From: Bacteroidota bacterium
GTDB taxonomy: Bacteria > Bacteroidota > Bacteroidia > Flavobacteriales > Flavobacteriaceae
DNA length: 16,840 nucleotides
Assembly: GCA_015767395.1 (NCBI GenBank)
Contig: JADWMI010000020.1
Span: 1 to 16,840 of the forward strand
Reading direction: 5' to 3'
In this document: positions 1 through 7,605 of the stretch, one piece after another
Layout of the letters: each line of letters opens with the position of its first letter
Numbering within the stretch: the first letter of the stretch is position 1
Position numbers and translations under genes: made by a program
The notes under the pieces: generated by a model
Told to the model about the DNA's origin: nothing
Seen by the model: only the letters and a program-made list of their open reading frames with translations
Databases searched by the model: none

Positions 1-2
1 TT

Positions 3-164
3 AATTTTACGCTTGGTTCAACACTAAGTTCCCAAAAACTGGAATCTAGAATTGGTCAAAATTTAGAAGATGGTTCTAAAATAGAGTTTGATCAAGAAAA
101 TTTAAATAATGATGTGAAATATAATTTTACCGATGTTTTTTGGCGGCTCATTATAAAATGGTAA
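3..164 (+). pseudogene. Upstream fragment of outer-membrane beta-barrel receptor, out of frame with its 3' part
   Basis: This frame is open from the left edge and ends at TAA 162-164. Its translation has the alternating polar/aromatic pattern of outer-membrane barrel strands and ends with NFTDVF before the frame fails. Adding one T to the T6 run at 136-141 joins it to the frame of the following barrel segment as ...NFTDVFLAAHYKMVTG, a smooth barrel-like join. I infer one gene broken by a 1-nt deletion, either a real mutation or a sequencing error at the homopolymer. The start and the N-terminal plug and signal regions lie outside the window. Confidence 0.6.
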
Positions 165-1129
165 CGGGTATTTTCACCTTTGATCCGGGTGTTATTTTGC
201 ATCAATATAAAATAAAAGATGATCAATTAGGAACTGTTGAAGACGAGAGTTTAACCAAAGTAGTGCCAAATATTTATGCACGTTTGCAATTTAAGTCTTC
301 AGAGAGCTTGCGTTTTAATTATTCAATTACATCACAATTTTCAGATATAAATAAGGCAGCAGAAGGTTATGTTTATTCAAATTATAGATCTATGAGTAGA
401 GGTAATAGAGATTTAGAAAACTCCTTAAATCACAGATATTCATTAAGCTATTTTAGCTTTAGTATGTTTTCATTCACCAATATAAATGCCTCACTTAGCT
501 ATACTAAAAAAGTTAATGGAATAAAAAACAGTACTGAGCTGGTTGGCATAGACAGGGTTTCCTATCCTATAAATTCGGCTTTTGCTGACGAAACTTTTTC
601 AGGAAATTTTAGATATGGTAAAACATACAGTAAGCTTAAAACAAATTTTAGGGCAAATTTTAATAATTCGATATTTAATAACCTTGTAAATGGTGAAGAA
701 ATTGAGTCTAAAAATTTCTCACATAGTTATCAAGCCAGTGTAGCTACTAAATTTAAAAATGCACCTAATTTTGAAGTAGGCTATAATTTGTCTTTCTCAA
801 AATATGCAGAGACAGGTAGCATTACAAACAGACCTTTTGCAAATATGGAAATTGCTTTTCTGAAGCGTTTTATTTTAACAGCCGATTATAGCTATTACAA
901 TTATCAAAATGAAGAGAAAACCTATAAAAATGAGTATTCTTTTTTAAATGCCAATCTATATTATCAAAAGCAAGATAGTAAATGGGAATTTAAATTTACT
1001 GCAAAAAATATTACAGATAATAAATCCATAAATACGGATAGTTATAATGAGATTTCAGATAGTAATTCAAACTCTTTATATTTTATTCAACCAAGATTGT
1101 GGATGTTCTCTGTAAAGTATAATATTTAG
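140..1129 (+). CDS. C-terminal part of TonB-dependent receptor-type outer membrane beta-barrel protein
   Basis: This 329-codon segment is rich in Tyr, Phe, Asn and Ser, with many alternating aromatic/polar stretches such as LRFNYSITSQF, FILTADYSYYNYQ and WEFKFTAKNITDNKSI. It ends in an aromatic-containing strand (RLWMFSVKYNI). This is the usual look of the barrel end of Bacteroidota TonB-dependent receptors of the 'outer membrane beta-barrel family' type, which sit in the outer membrane and import bulky substrates with TonB energy. The substrate cannot be read from this part. The first in-frame start-like codon is TTG at 140, but it is not a credible true start: the upstream 130 nt encode more barrel in another frame. 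Treat this as the 3' part of a larger, frameshifted gene. No clear terminator follows the stop. Confidence 0.7.
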   Translation: MAAHYKMVTGIFTFDPGVILHQYKIKDDQLGTVEDESLTKVVPNIYARLQFKSSESLRFNYSITSQFSDINKAAEGYVYSNYRSMSRGNRDLENSLNHRYSLSYFSFSMFSFTNINASLSYTKKVNGIKNSTELVGIDRVSYPINSAFADETFSGNFRYGKTYSKLKTNFRANFNNSIFNNLVNGEEIESKNFSHSYQASVATKFKNAPNFEVGYNLSFSKYAETGSITNRPFANMEIAFLKRFILTADYSYYNYQNEEKTYKNEYSFLNANLYYQKQDSKWEFKFTAKNITDNKSINTDSYNEISDSNSNSLYFIQPRLWMFSVKYNI

Positions 1130-1289
1130 GAGTTTTTATTATAACTGATCTCTTGTTACACCCTTTTATAGTTTTTAAAAGACAATGGCAATAGCGTTTG
1201 AACAAACCTAGCTATTCCTAAAGTATAAGAGAAACCTTATATCAAAGTTAATTGTATATTTATGATTGACTTTAAATTCAACAATAAAT

Positions 1290-2816
1290 ATGAAATACTT
1301 TTACTTAAGTGCCATAATTTTATTGGTATCATGTTCCCAAGGTAAAGCTGAAAAACCAATCGATGAAATTGATTTTTGTGACAGAATCCATGATACAAAT
1401 ACTACAAGTTTGTCAAATGAATTAAAGGACGTTTCTGAATTAATGCAAGAGAAAACAGGGGTTTATGTTTTAGAAGATGGGGGTGGTTCATTGGTAATAA
1501 GAGCATGGCTCAGTGAAAATGCTGAGCAAACAATAGATATCCAGTATTTTATTTTTTCAACAGACAATGTTGGACTTATTGCTATTGATTATTTGGTAAA
1601 AGCTGCAGACAGAGGTGTAAAAGTTAGAATATTAGTAGACGATATTATGGTAGATGTTGATATTAAGGATGTTCTAACGTTGAATTCTCACGAAAATATT
1701 GATGTCAAAATTTACAATCCAGGAGTTAATCTTGGAAAAAATATTTTCAGTAAGATTAAAAAATTCACCACTGATTTTAGAAGCGCTAATCAAAGAATGC
1801 ATAACAAAACCTTTATTGTAGATCAAAAAGTTGTGATCACTGGTGGTAGAAATGTTGCTAATGAATATTTTGATTACGACCATGAATATAATTTTAGAGA
1901 TCGGGATGTGTTATTACTAGGAAAAGCAACTCAAGATGTAAATACCTCATTTAGTCATTTTTGGAACGATGAGCTGAGTGTGGCTGTTGAAGACTTGGCC
2001 AATAATGATGAGGCCATTGTCGATAGCGATATTGTATTTGAAAAGCTTCATCAATATGCTTGTAATCCAGAAAATTTTTGGCCACAAATTAGAGCGCAAA
2101 TTGAAAACCTACCGATGGTATTTGAAACAATTAAAAAGTCAGGTAAGTTGGTTTGGGTTGATGATGTTAGTTTTGTTTCTGATGCACCTGGGAAAAATGA
2201 TGGTACAAGTGGTTTAGGAGGAGGAGGGCTTTCGACAACCGCTTTGATAGATTTGGTGAAAACGGCCGAGCACTCTATTGAAATTCAAACACCGTATTTA
2301 ATAACTTCGGCATTAAGTCAACAACTTTTTCGTGAAGCTGTAAATCGCGGTGTTAAAATTAGAATTTTAACAAACAGCCTTGCATCAACTGACAATATAG
2401 AAGCATTTAGTAGTTATCAAACCGATCGTGAAGTATTATTAAATACAGGTATTCAAATTTATGAATTTAGACCTGACGCAGCTGAGCGTGTAAAGATTAT
2501 GACAGGTGATTTACATGCAACATTAGACCATATACCTGTTTTTGGTTTGCATGCAAAATCTATGGTTATTGATGGAAATATTACGGTTATTGGAACCTTT
2601 AACCTTGACCCTAGAAGTGCAAATTTAAATACTGAATGTGTGGCGATTATTAAATCAGAGGATGTTGCAGAAAAGGTATTGAAAGGAATGGAAATTGAAT
2701 TTAAACCTGAGAACTCCTGGAGAATTACTGCTGAATTTAATCCAGATTCAGAAGTTGATAATATGAAACGTATAAAAACTTGGACAAGAAAAATACTACC
2801 AAAGGAAGTATTATAA
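1290..2816 (+). CDS. Phospholipase D / cardiolipin synthase-like lipoprotein (ClsC/YmdC type)
   Basis: The predicted protein of 508 residues has two HKD catalytic motifs, HNKTFIVD at residues 171-178 (followed by GGRN) and HAKSMVID at 421-428 (followed by GTFNLDPRS). Two such motifs define the phospholipase D superfamily. The surroundings, such as NQRMHNK, EYFDYDHEYNFRDRD and NLDPRSANLNTE, resemble E. coli ClsC (YmdC), which makes cardiolipin from two phospholipids, so transfer of phosphatidyl groups is the likely chemistry. I chose ATG 1290 over the TTG at 1266 because it begins a clear lipoprotein signal peptide: MKYFY, a hydrophobic stretch, then lipobox LVSC with the lipidated Cys at residue 15. 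The residues after Cys (SQGKAEK) lack the acidic cluster linked to surface export in Bacteroidota, so a periplasm-facing anchor is more likely. The exact substrate is not shown by sequence. Confidence 0.85.
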   Translation: MKYFYLSAIILLVSCSQGKAEKPIDEIDFCDRIHDTNTTSLSNELKDVSELMQEKTGVYVLEDGGGSLVIRAWLSENAEQTIDIQYFIFSTDNVGLIAIDYLVKAADRGVKVRILVDDIMVDVDIKDVLTLNSHENIDVKIYNPGVNLGKNIFSKIKKFTTDFRSANQRMHNKTFIVDQKVVITGGRNVANEYFDYDHEYNFRDRDVLLLGKATQDVNTSFSHFWNDELSVAVEDLANNDEAIVDSDIVFEKLHQYACNPENFWPQIRAQIENLPMVFETIKKSGKLVWVDDVSFVSDAPGKNDGTSGLGGGGLSTTALIDLVKTAEHSIEIQTPYLITSALSQQLFREAVNRGVKIRILTNSLASTDNIEAFSSYQTDREVLLNTGIQIYEFRPDAAERVKIMTGDLHATLDHIPVFGLHAKSMVIDGNITVIGTFNLDPRSANLNTECVAIIKSEDVAEKVLKGMEIEFKPENSWRITAEFNPDSEVDNMKRIKTWTRKILPKEVL

Positions 2817-2830
2817 ATTGGTGTTAAAGC

Positions 2831-2865
2831 AAAACCCCCATAATTATTTAAATTATGAGGGTTTT
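2831..2865. terminator. Two-way hairpin terminator between convergent genes
   Basis: A 15-bp inverted repeat (arms 2831-2845 and 2851-2865, one C/A mismatch, 5-nt loop) lies between the stops of the phospholipase gene and metK. Each arm ends in four A or T bases at the stem base, so the hairpin has a short U tract when read from either strand. It is well placed to end both convergent transcripts. Confidence 0.8.
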
Positions 2866-2886
2866 GAAATATGATAAAGGAATTTC

Positions 2887-4143
2887 TTATAAACCGAAAG
2901 CTTCTTTTACTTTAGCTACATAATCTAGTTTTTCCCAAGTAAATAACTCAACATCAACTACTTTTTCAGTACCATCAACATTTCTAAATGTTTTTTGAAC
3001 TGTTTCGTTTTTACGACCCATATGTCCGTAAGCAGCTGTTTCCGAATACATTGGTTGGCGCAATTTTAATCGATTTTCAATGGAAGCAGGTCGCATATCA
3101 AATAGTTGTCCAACTATTTCAGCTATTTCACCATCAGCTTTATCAACATTTGAAGAGCTGTTTGTATTTACATAAATCCCCATTGGTTCAACAACACCGA
3201 TAGCATAAGAAACCTGAATTAAAATTTCATCAGCAACACCTGCAGCAACCAAATTTTTTGCAATATGACGTGTAGCATACGCAGCACTTCTGTCAACTTT
3301 ACTTGGATCTTTTCCTGAAAATGCACCTCCACCGTGTGCGCCTTTTCCTCCGTATGTGTCAACAATAATTTTTCTTCCTGTTAAGCCGGTATCTCCATGA
3401 GGTCCACCAATAACAAACTTACCAGTTGGATTTACGTGATACACAATATTATCATTAAACAATGCTTTTATTTCTGTAGGTAATTTTGCAATTACACGCG
3501 GGATTAAAATTTCGATAACATCACTTTTGATTTTAGCTAACATAGCTTCATCATTAGGACCAAAGTCATCATGTTGTGTAGAAACAACAATATCTTTTAT
3601 TCTAAATGGAACATTATCATCTGTATATTCAATGGTTACCTGACTTTTAGAATCTGGTCGTAAATAAGTAATTTCTTTATTTTCTCTTCGCAAGGCTGCC
3701 AATTCCACTAAAATTAAGTGACTTAAATCCAAAGCCAAAGGCATATAGTTTTCAGTTTCATTGGTTGCATAACCAAACATCATTCCTTGATCACCTGCCC
3801 CTTGTTGTTCTTTTGATTCACGGTCAACACCTTGATTAATGTCTTGAGATTGTTCATGAATTGCAGAAAATACACCACATGAATTTCCATCGAACATATA
3901 TTCGCTTTTTGTATAACCAATTTTATTGATAACATCTCTGGCTATTTTTTGTACATCTAAATAGGTTTTAGATTTTACTTCTCCTGCCAAAACAACTTGA
4001 CCAGTTGTTACCAAAGTTTCACAAGCTACTTTTGAATCTTTATCAAATGCTAGAAAATTATCAACCAATGCATCTGAAATTTGATCAGAAACTTTATCTG
4101 GATGACCTTCCGAAACAGATTCGGATGTAAATAAATATGACAT
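2887..4143 (-). CDS. metK: S-adenosylmethionine synthase
   Basis: MetK (methionine adenosyltransferase) joins methionine and ATP to make S-adenosylmethionine, the cell's main methyl donor, in the cytoplasm. The family signatures are clear: [11 protein letters not shown] at residues 11-20, the [12 protein letters not shown] motif at 115-126, and the phosphate-binding [16 protein letters not shown] loop at about 271-286. The length of 418 residues is longer than the roughly 384 of E. coli; such lengths are usual in Bacteroidota. The start ATG at 4141-4143 gives the conserved [16 protein letters not shown] opening. The gene appears to be transcribed alone: a terminator for galE lies upstream, a promoter and a SAM-II-like riboswitch occupy its leader, and the shared terminator at 2831-2865 follows. 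This suggests feedback control by its own product. Confidence 0.97.
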   Translation of the reverse strand: MSYLFTSESVSEGHPDKVSDQISDALVDNFLAFDKDSKVACETLVTTGQVVLAGEVKSKTYLDVQKIARDVINKIGYTKSEYMFDGNSCGVFSAIHEQSQDINQGVDRESKEQQGAGDQGMMFGYATNETENYMPLALDLSHLILVELAALRRENKEITYLRPDSKSQVTIEYTDDNVPFRIKDIVVSTQHDDFGPNDEAMLAKIKSDVIEILIPRVIAKLPTEIKALFNDNIVYHVNPTGKFVIGGPHGDTGLTGRKIIVDTYGGKGAHGGGAFSGKDPSKVDRSAAYATRHIAKNLVAAGVADEILIQVSYAIGVVEPMGIYVNTNSSSNVDKADGEIAEIVGQLFDMRPASIENRLKLRQPMYSETAAYGHMGRKNETVQKTFRNVDGTEKVVDVELFTWEKLDYVAKVKEAFGL

Positions 4144-4167
4144 ATCTTTTTAATTTAAATATTATAT

Positions 4168-4269
4168 AAGAGAAGAATAAGGTTGATTGCTATAGTCGCT
4201 AAAAGGAGTAAGTAATTACTGCTTTAGCATTTTTTAATGAGGTTGCAATCAGTTCAAATTCTTCCTCTT
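4168..4269 (-). promoter_or_regulatory. Alternative 'anti-aptamer' fold in metK leader
   Basis: On the transcript strand, four nested helices can form between the riboswitch and the RNA just after it: 4258-4269 with 4168-4178 (11 bp, one bulged G), 4245-4250 with 4185-4190 (GATTGC/GCAATC, perfect), 4223-4228 with 4198-4203 (GCTAAA/TTTAGC, perfect), and 4216-4220 with 4207-4211 (AGTAA/TTACT, perfect). They use the same bases as the aptamer helices, so the two folds exclude each other. I infer an expression platform. No U-rich terminator is seen, so the output may be on translation or RNA stability. The fold has not been computed. Confidence 0.5.
4218..4267 (-). promoter_or_regulatory. SAM-II-like riboswitch in metK leader
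   Basis: Read on the minus strand, the leader has the order of motifs of the SAM-II (metA) riboswitch: a P1 5' strand (GAGG, 4267-4264), a loop with AATTTGAACTGATTGCAA, the P1 3' strand (CCTC, 4242-4239), an A-rich linker, then TGCTAAAGCAGT. Pseudoknot P2 can form by GCA (4246-4244) with TGC (4229-4227) and ACTG (4253-4250) with CAGT (4221-4218). The known SAM-II fold has the same ATTGCAA loop end and GCTAAA segment. P1 is short at 4 bp. The location before metK, whose product is the ligand, supports the call. I compared it from memory with the family, not with a covariance model. Confidence 0.7.
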
Positions 4270-4282
4270 GAATTTTGAGTTG

Positions 4283-4311
4283 CAAATTTATGAAAATTAA
4301 TAGGACGAAAA
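4283..4311 (-). promoter_or_regulatory. metK: Putative Bacteroidota-type promoter of metK
   Basis: On the minus strand, TAAATTTG (4290-4283) is a perfect TAnnTTTG -7 box, with a weak distal element TTTTCG (4311-4306) 15 nt upstream, a little closer than usual. Transcription would start near 4276, just ahead of the riboswitch that begins around 4268. This spacing makes the two predictions support each other. Confidence 0.55.
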
Positions 4312-4351
4312 TATTTTTTAACTAAATTTTTGGTTTTTAGTGTTTGAACAT

Positions 4352-4389
4352 AAAAAAAACCTAACAAGTAATAGAAACTTGTTAGGTTT
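4352..4389 (-). terminator. Intrinsic terminator downstream of galE
   Basis: A perfect 13-bp stem (4377-4389 with 4357-4369, loop of 7 nt) is followed on the minus strand by a run of eight T (complement of A 4352-4359, partly within the stem base). It lies about 100 nt past the galE stop and just before the metK promoter, so it should insulate metK from the aminotransferase-galE transcript. Confidence 0.88.
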
Positions 4390-4412
4390 GTAATTTGTAA
4401 ATATGGCTGTTA

Positions 4413-4489
4413 ACTGTTTCTGAAAACAACAACTTTAGATTGTAAGCTTTAATAGTTTAATGCCTACTGCGATTGAAAACTACTAACTT
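4413..4489. repeat. Two imperfect short direct repeats after galE
   Basis: Segments 4413-4435 and 4466-4489 share the pattern ACTG-N4-TGAAAAC followed by a similar CAACAACTT or CTACTAACTT end, with one 1-nt length difference. The second copy touches the galE stop codon. They lie in the untranslated 3' stretch between galE and its terminator. I cannot assign a function. Confidence 0.45.
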
Positions 4490-5498
4490 ATTTTAAAGTT
4501 TCTTGCCATTTCCAAGCTGAAAGTAATGCATCGTCCAAGCTTAAATCGGTTTTCCAGCCCAATTCATCGTTTGCATAATTAGTATCCGCATACGCAGCTG
4601 TGATGTCCCCTTCTCTACGGTCGACCAATTTGTAATTTACTTTTTTTCCAGTAACTTTTTCAAATGATTGAATAACTTCTAAAACTGAATTTCCTTTTCC
4701 CGTTCCAAGGTTAAAAACTTCATATTGAGCTTTGTTATTGTCTTCAATTAATCTTTTTAAAGCTACAATATGTGCTTTTGCTAAATCAACTACATGAATG
4801 TAATCCCTAACAGCAGTTCCATCAATAGTATCATAATCACTTCCAAAGACTGATAATTCTTTTCTAATTCCTGCCGCAGTTTGCACTACAAATGGAATTA
4901 AGTTTTGAGGAACACCAATTGGTAATTCTCCAATTTTTGAAGAATCGTGGGCGCCAATCGGATTGAAATAACGAAGGGCTATGGCTTTTAAGTCAGAAAT
5001 TTTGGTAGCGTCTTTAATAATTTCTTCACCAATTTGCTTGGTGTTTCCATATGGAGATTCCGCAGCTTTAATTGGGGCCTTTTCAGTAATTGGTAATTCA
5101 TCTGCTTGTCCGTAAACCGTACAAGATGAGCTGAAAATAAAGTTATTTAAATTGTTGGCTTTTAATTCTTGAAGGATGTAAACCAAGCTTCCAATGTTAT
5201 TTTCGTAATATTCTAAAGGCATTTGAACACTTTCTCCAACCGCTTTTGAAGCTGCAAAATGAATAACACCATCAACTTTATTGTTTGCAAAGAAATCTTT
5301 TACAGCAGTTTTTTCTCTCAGGTCAATGTTAAAATAGGCTGGCTTTGTTCCTGTAATAGAAGTTATTCTATCTAAAACCTCGATGCTTGAATTTGATAAA
5401 TTATCAATAATTACAACCTCAAACCCTTCGTTTTGTAATTCAACAACTGTGTGAGAACCAATAAAACCTAAACCGCCGGTTACTAAAACTTTTTTCAT
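4488..5498 (-). CDS. galE: UDP-glucose 4-epimerase
   Basis: GalE interconverts UDP-glucose and UDP-galactose using tightly bound NAD, linking sugar use to polysaccharide and lipopolysaccharide precursors. The protein of 336 residues is very close to the E. coli length (338). It has the Rossmann NAD motif TGGLGFIGSH (7-16), the catalytic Ser in FSSSCTVYG (122-130), the YxxxK pair Y150 and K154 (SPYGNTK), and the family-typical RYFNPIGAHDSSKIGE segment, all of which separate GalE from more distant short-chain epimerases. It starts 2 nt after the stop of the upstream sugar aminotransferase, so the two form an operon. A strong terminator at 4352-4389 follows. A related substrate such as UDP-GlcNAc is possible but cannot be told from sequence alone. 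Confidence 0.92.
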   Translation of the reverse strand: MKKVLVTGGLGFIGSHTVVELQNEGFEVVIIDNLSNSSIEVLDRITSITGTKPAYFNIDLREKTAVKDFFANNKVDGVIHFAASKAVGESVQMPLEYYENNIGSLVYILQELKANNLNNFIFSSSCTVYGQADELPITEKAPIKAAESPYGNTKQIGEEIIKDATKISDLKAIALRYFNPIGAHDSSKIGELPIGVPQNLIPFVVQTAAGIRKELSVFGSDYDTIDGTAVRDYIHVVDLAKAHIVALKRLIEDNNKAQYEVFNLGTGKGNSVLEVIQSFEKVTGKKVNYKLVDRREGDITAAYADTNYANDELGWKTDLSLDDALLSAWKWQETLK

Positions 5499-5500
5499 AG

Positions 5501-6628
5501 TTATTTGATGAAATTTAATATGGTTGTAGTGATGAAAGTTAATTGTTCATCATCTAATTCAGTGTGCATTGGTAATGAAATTACAGTATCAATCAATTCA
5601 TTGGTTACTTTAAAATCGTCCTCATTATAACGTTTATCAGCATAGGCTTTTTGACCGTGTAAAGGAACTGGATAATAAATAGCATTTGGAATACCATTAT
5701 CCAATAAATGTTGATGTAACTCATTACGTTGACCATTTGTTATTTGCAAGGTGTATTGATGAAAAACGTGCGTTGAAAAATCACTTACAACCGGTGTAAT
5801 AATATTTTCGTTTGAAGCAAATGCATTTGAATAATATTCAGCAGCTTTTCTTCTGGCATCACAATAACCGTTTAACAGCGGTAATTTAATTCTTAAAACA
5901 GCAGCTTGTAAGCTGTCTAATCTTGAATTTACTCCTACAACATCGTGATAATAACGTTTGTACATTCCGTGATTTACCATTCCTCTTATGGTATGAGCTA
6001 GATCATCATCGTTTGTGAAAATTGCGCCACCATCGCCATAACAACCTAAGTTTTTTGAAGGGAAAAATGAAGTTGTACCAACCATTCCCATAGTTCCAGC
6101 TTTTCTTTTTACACCATTTTTAAAAGTATAATCTGCTCCAATAGCTTGTGCGGTGTCTTCAATTACAAATAAGTTATATTCACAAGCAACATCTAAAATT
6201 GCTTCCATATTTGCACATTGGCCAAATAAATGAACAGGGACTATTGCTTTTGTTTTAGGAGTAATCGCTTTTTTCAAAGCTTCAATATCCATATTAAAAG
6301 TGTCTTTTTCAACATCAACAAGAACAGGAGTTAAATGTAACAATGCAATTACTTCAACAGTAGCTGCAAAAGTAAAATCGGCTGTGATTACTTCATCACC
6401 TGGTTGTAATCCCAATCCCATCATTGCAATTTGCAATGCATCAGTACCATTAGCACAAGGAATTACGTTTTTAACACCTAAATATGCTTCTAAATCTTTT
6501 TGAAAAGCGTGAACTTCCGGCCCGTTAATATACGCTGAAGAATTTAAAACGCCTTGTAATTGAGTATCTACTGTATCTTTTATTTTCTGATATTGACCTT
6601 GTAGGTCAACCATTTGAATTTTTTTCAT
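5501..6628 (-). CDS. DegT/DnrJ/EryC1/StrS-family sugar aminotransferase (WbpE-like)
   Basis: This 375-residue PLP enzyme belongs to the family that transfers an amino group to keto-sugar nucleotides for surface polysaccharides and antibiotics. Visible motifs are ANGTDALQI (59-67), the FTFAATVEVI segment, IEDTAQAIGA with Asp158 expected to hold the PLP ring, and SFFPSKNLGCYGDGGAIFTND with the PLP Lys at 192. The opening (IQMVDLQGQYQKIKD, then a YINGPEV segment) and the lysine region strongly resemble WbpE, which aminates UDP-3-keto-GlcNAc uronate in Pseudomonas. The exact sugar here is an inference. It is the first gene of a two-gene operon with galE (2-nt gap) and has its own promoter at 6657-6687. 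The partner genes expected for a WbpE pathway are not in the window. Confidence 0.85.
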   Translation of the reverse strand: MKKIQMVDLQGQYQKIKDTVDTQLQGVLNSSAYINGPEVHAFQKDLEAYLGVKNVIPCANGTDALQIAMMGLGLQPGDEVITADFTFAATVEVIALLHLTPVLVDVEKDTFNMDIEALKKAITPKTKAIVPVHLFGQCANMEAILDVACEYNLFVIEDTAQAIGADYTFKNGVKRKAGTMGMVGTTSFFPSKNLGCYGDGGAIFTNDDDLAHTIRGMVNHGMYKRYYHDVVGVNSRLDSLQAAVLRIKLPLLNGYCDARRKAAEYYSNAFASNENIITPVVSDFSTHVFHQYTLQITNGQRNELHQHLLDNGIPNAIYYPVPLHGQKAYADKRYNEDDFKVTNELIDTVISLPMHTELDDEQLTFITTTILNFIK

Positions 6629-6656
6629 GGTAAGAAATTTATGTAATTCGAGCTAA

Positions 6657-6687
6657 CAAAAATACAATAAAAGGCTTTCTTAAACAA
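6657..6687 (-). promoter_or_regulatory. Putative promoter of aminotransferase-galE operon
   Basis: On the minus strand, TTG (6687-6685), a 20-nt spacer and TATTTTTG (6664-6657) match the Bacteroidota -33/-7 consensus well. Transcription would start near 6650, leaving a leader of about 20 nt before the ATG at 6628. Confidence 0.65.
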
Positions 6688-6716
6688 TGATAAATACAGA
6701 ATACTGCTACAACGTT

Positions 6717-7604
6717 TTATTCAAATAAATCAGAAGATAAATAGCGATCTCCACGATCGCAGATTATTGCCACAATTACACCAGAATTGATGGTTTTGGC
6801 TAGTTTTAAAGCAGCTGTTACGGCGCCTCCACTGCTCATTCCTGCAAAAATACCTTCTTCTTTAGCCAAACGTTTGGTCATTTCACGAGCTTCTGTTTCA
6901 CTTACCTCAATTACGGTGTCAACTTTTGAGGGATTAAATATTTTTGGAAGAAATTCTGGAGACCATTTTCGAATGCCAGGGATTTTTGAATTGTCAGTTG
7001 GTTGCGCACCTATAATTTGAATATTTTTATCTTTCTCTTTTAAAAAAGTTGAGGTTCCCATAATAGTTCCTGTAGTACCCATGGCTGAAACAAAATGGGT
7101 GATTTCACCATTGGTATCTCTCCAAATTTCTGGTCCAGTTGTCTTGTAATGTGCTTTCCAATTATCATCATTTGCAAATTGATTCAACATGAAATACCCC
7201 TTTTCTATCACCATTTTTTCTGCATATTCACGGGAGCCTTCAATGCCAACATCAGATGAAGTTAAGGTAACTTTGGCTCCATAGGCTTGCATAGTTTGCA
7301 CACGCTCTTTGGTTGAATTTTCGGGCATTACCAATTCAATGTTAAGACCAAATTGTTGCGCAATCATTGCCAAGGCAATTCCTGTGTTTCCGCTGGTAGC
7401 TTCAATTAAATAATCACCTTTTTCAATCTCTTTTCTTTCAATAGCAGATGCAACCATATTGTAAGCAGCCCTGTCTTTTACACTTCCTCCAGGGTTGTCT
7501 CCTTCGAGTTTTAGATATAACGAAATCCCCTCTTTTTTTATGATATTCTGAGATTTCACCAAAGGTGTATTGCCTATAAAATCAAATAAAAAATGATTTT
7601 CCAT
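6717..7604 (-). CDS. cysM: Cysteine synthase B (O-acetylserine sulfhydrylase)
   Basis: CysM is a cytoplasmic PLP enzyme that makes cysteine from O-acetylserine and sulfide (or thiosulfate in some bacteria). The 295-residue protein has the PLP lysine K43 in NPGGSVKDR, the substrate loop TSGNTG (70-75), the phosphate-binding GTTGT (176-180), the SSGG segment (257-260) and CDRGDRYLS (282-290). The double-glycine form NPGGSVKDR, the short length and the CDRGDRYLS tail are typical of CysM rather than CysK. It starts 1 nt after the cysE stop, so substrate maker and user are translated from one message. It could also be called a CysK-type synthase by generic pipelines. Confidence 0.92.
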   Translation of the reverse strand: MENHFLFDFIGNTPLVKSQNIIKKEGISLYLKLEGDNPGGSVKDRAAYNMVASAIERKEIEKGDYLIEATSGNTGIALAMIAQQFGLNIELVMPENSTKERVQTMQAYGAKVTLTSSDVGIEGSREYAEKMVIEKGYFMLNQFANDDNWKAHYKTTGPEIWRDTNGEITHFVSAMGTTGTIMGTSTFLKEKDKNIQIIGAQPTDNSKIPGIRKWSPEFLPKIFNPSKVDTVIEVSETEAREMTKRLAKEEGIFAGMSSGGAVTAALKLAKTINSGVIVAIICDRGDRYLSSDLFE

Positions 7605-7605
7605 A

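Noticed and set aside
1266..1289. TTG start 8 codons upstream of the phospholipase ATG
   Set aside because: Starting at ATG 1290 gives a compact lipoprotein signal peptide with Cys at residue 15; the upstream residues add a polar stretch that does not fit a signal peptide.
4218..4269. SAM-I (S-box) riboswitch as the identity of the metK leader
   Set aside because: The GCAACC and GCTAA pieces resemble SAM-I, but the long P2/P3 arms are missing and the motif order and pseudoknot fit SAM-II better.
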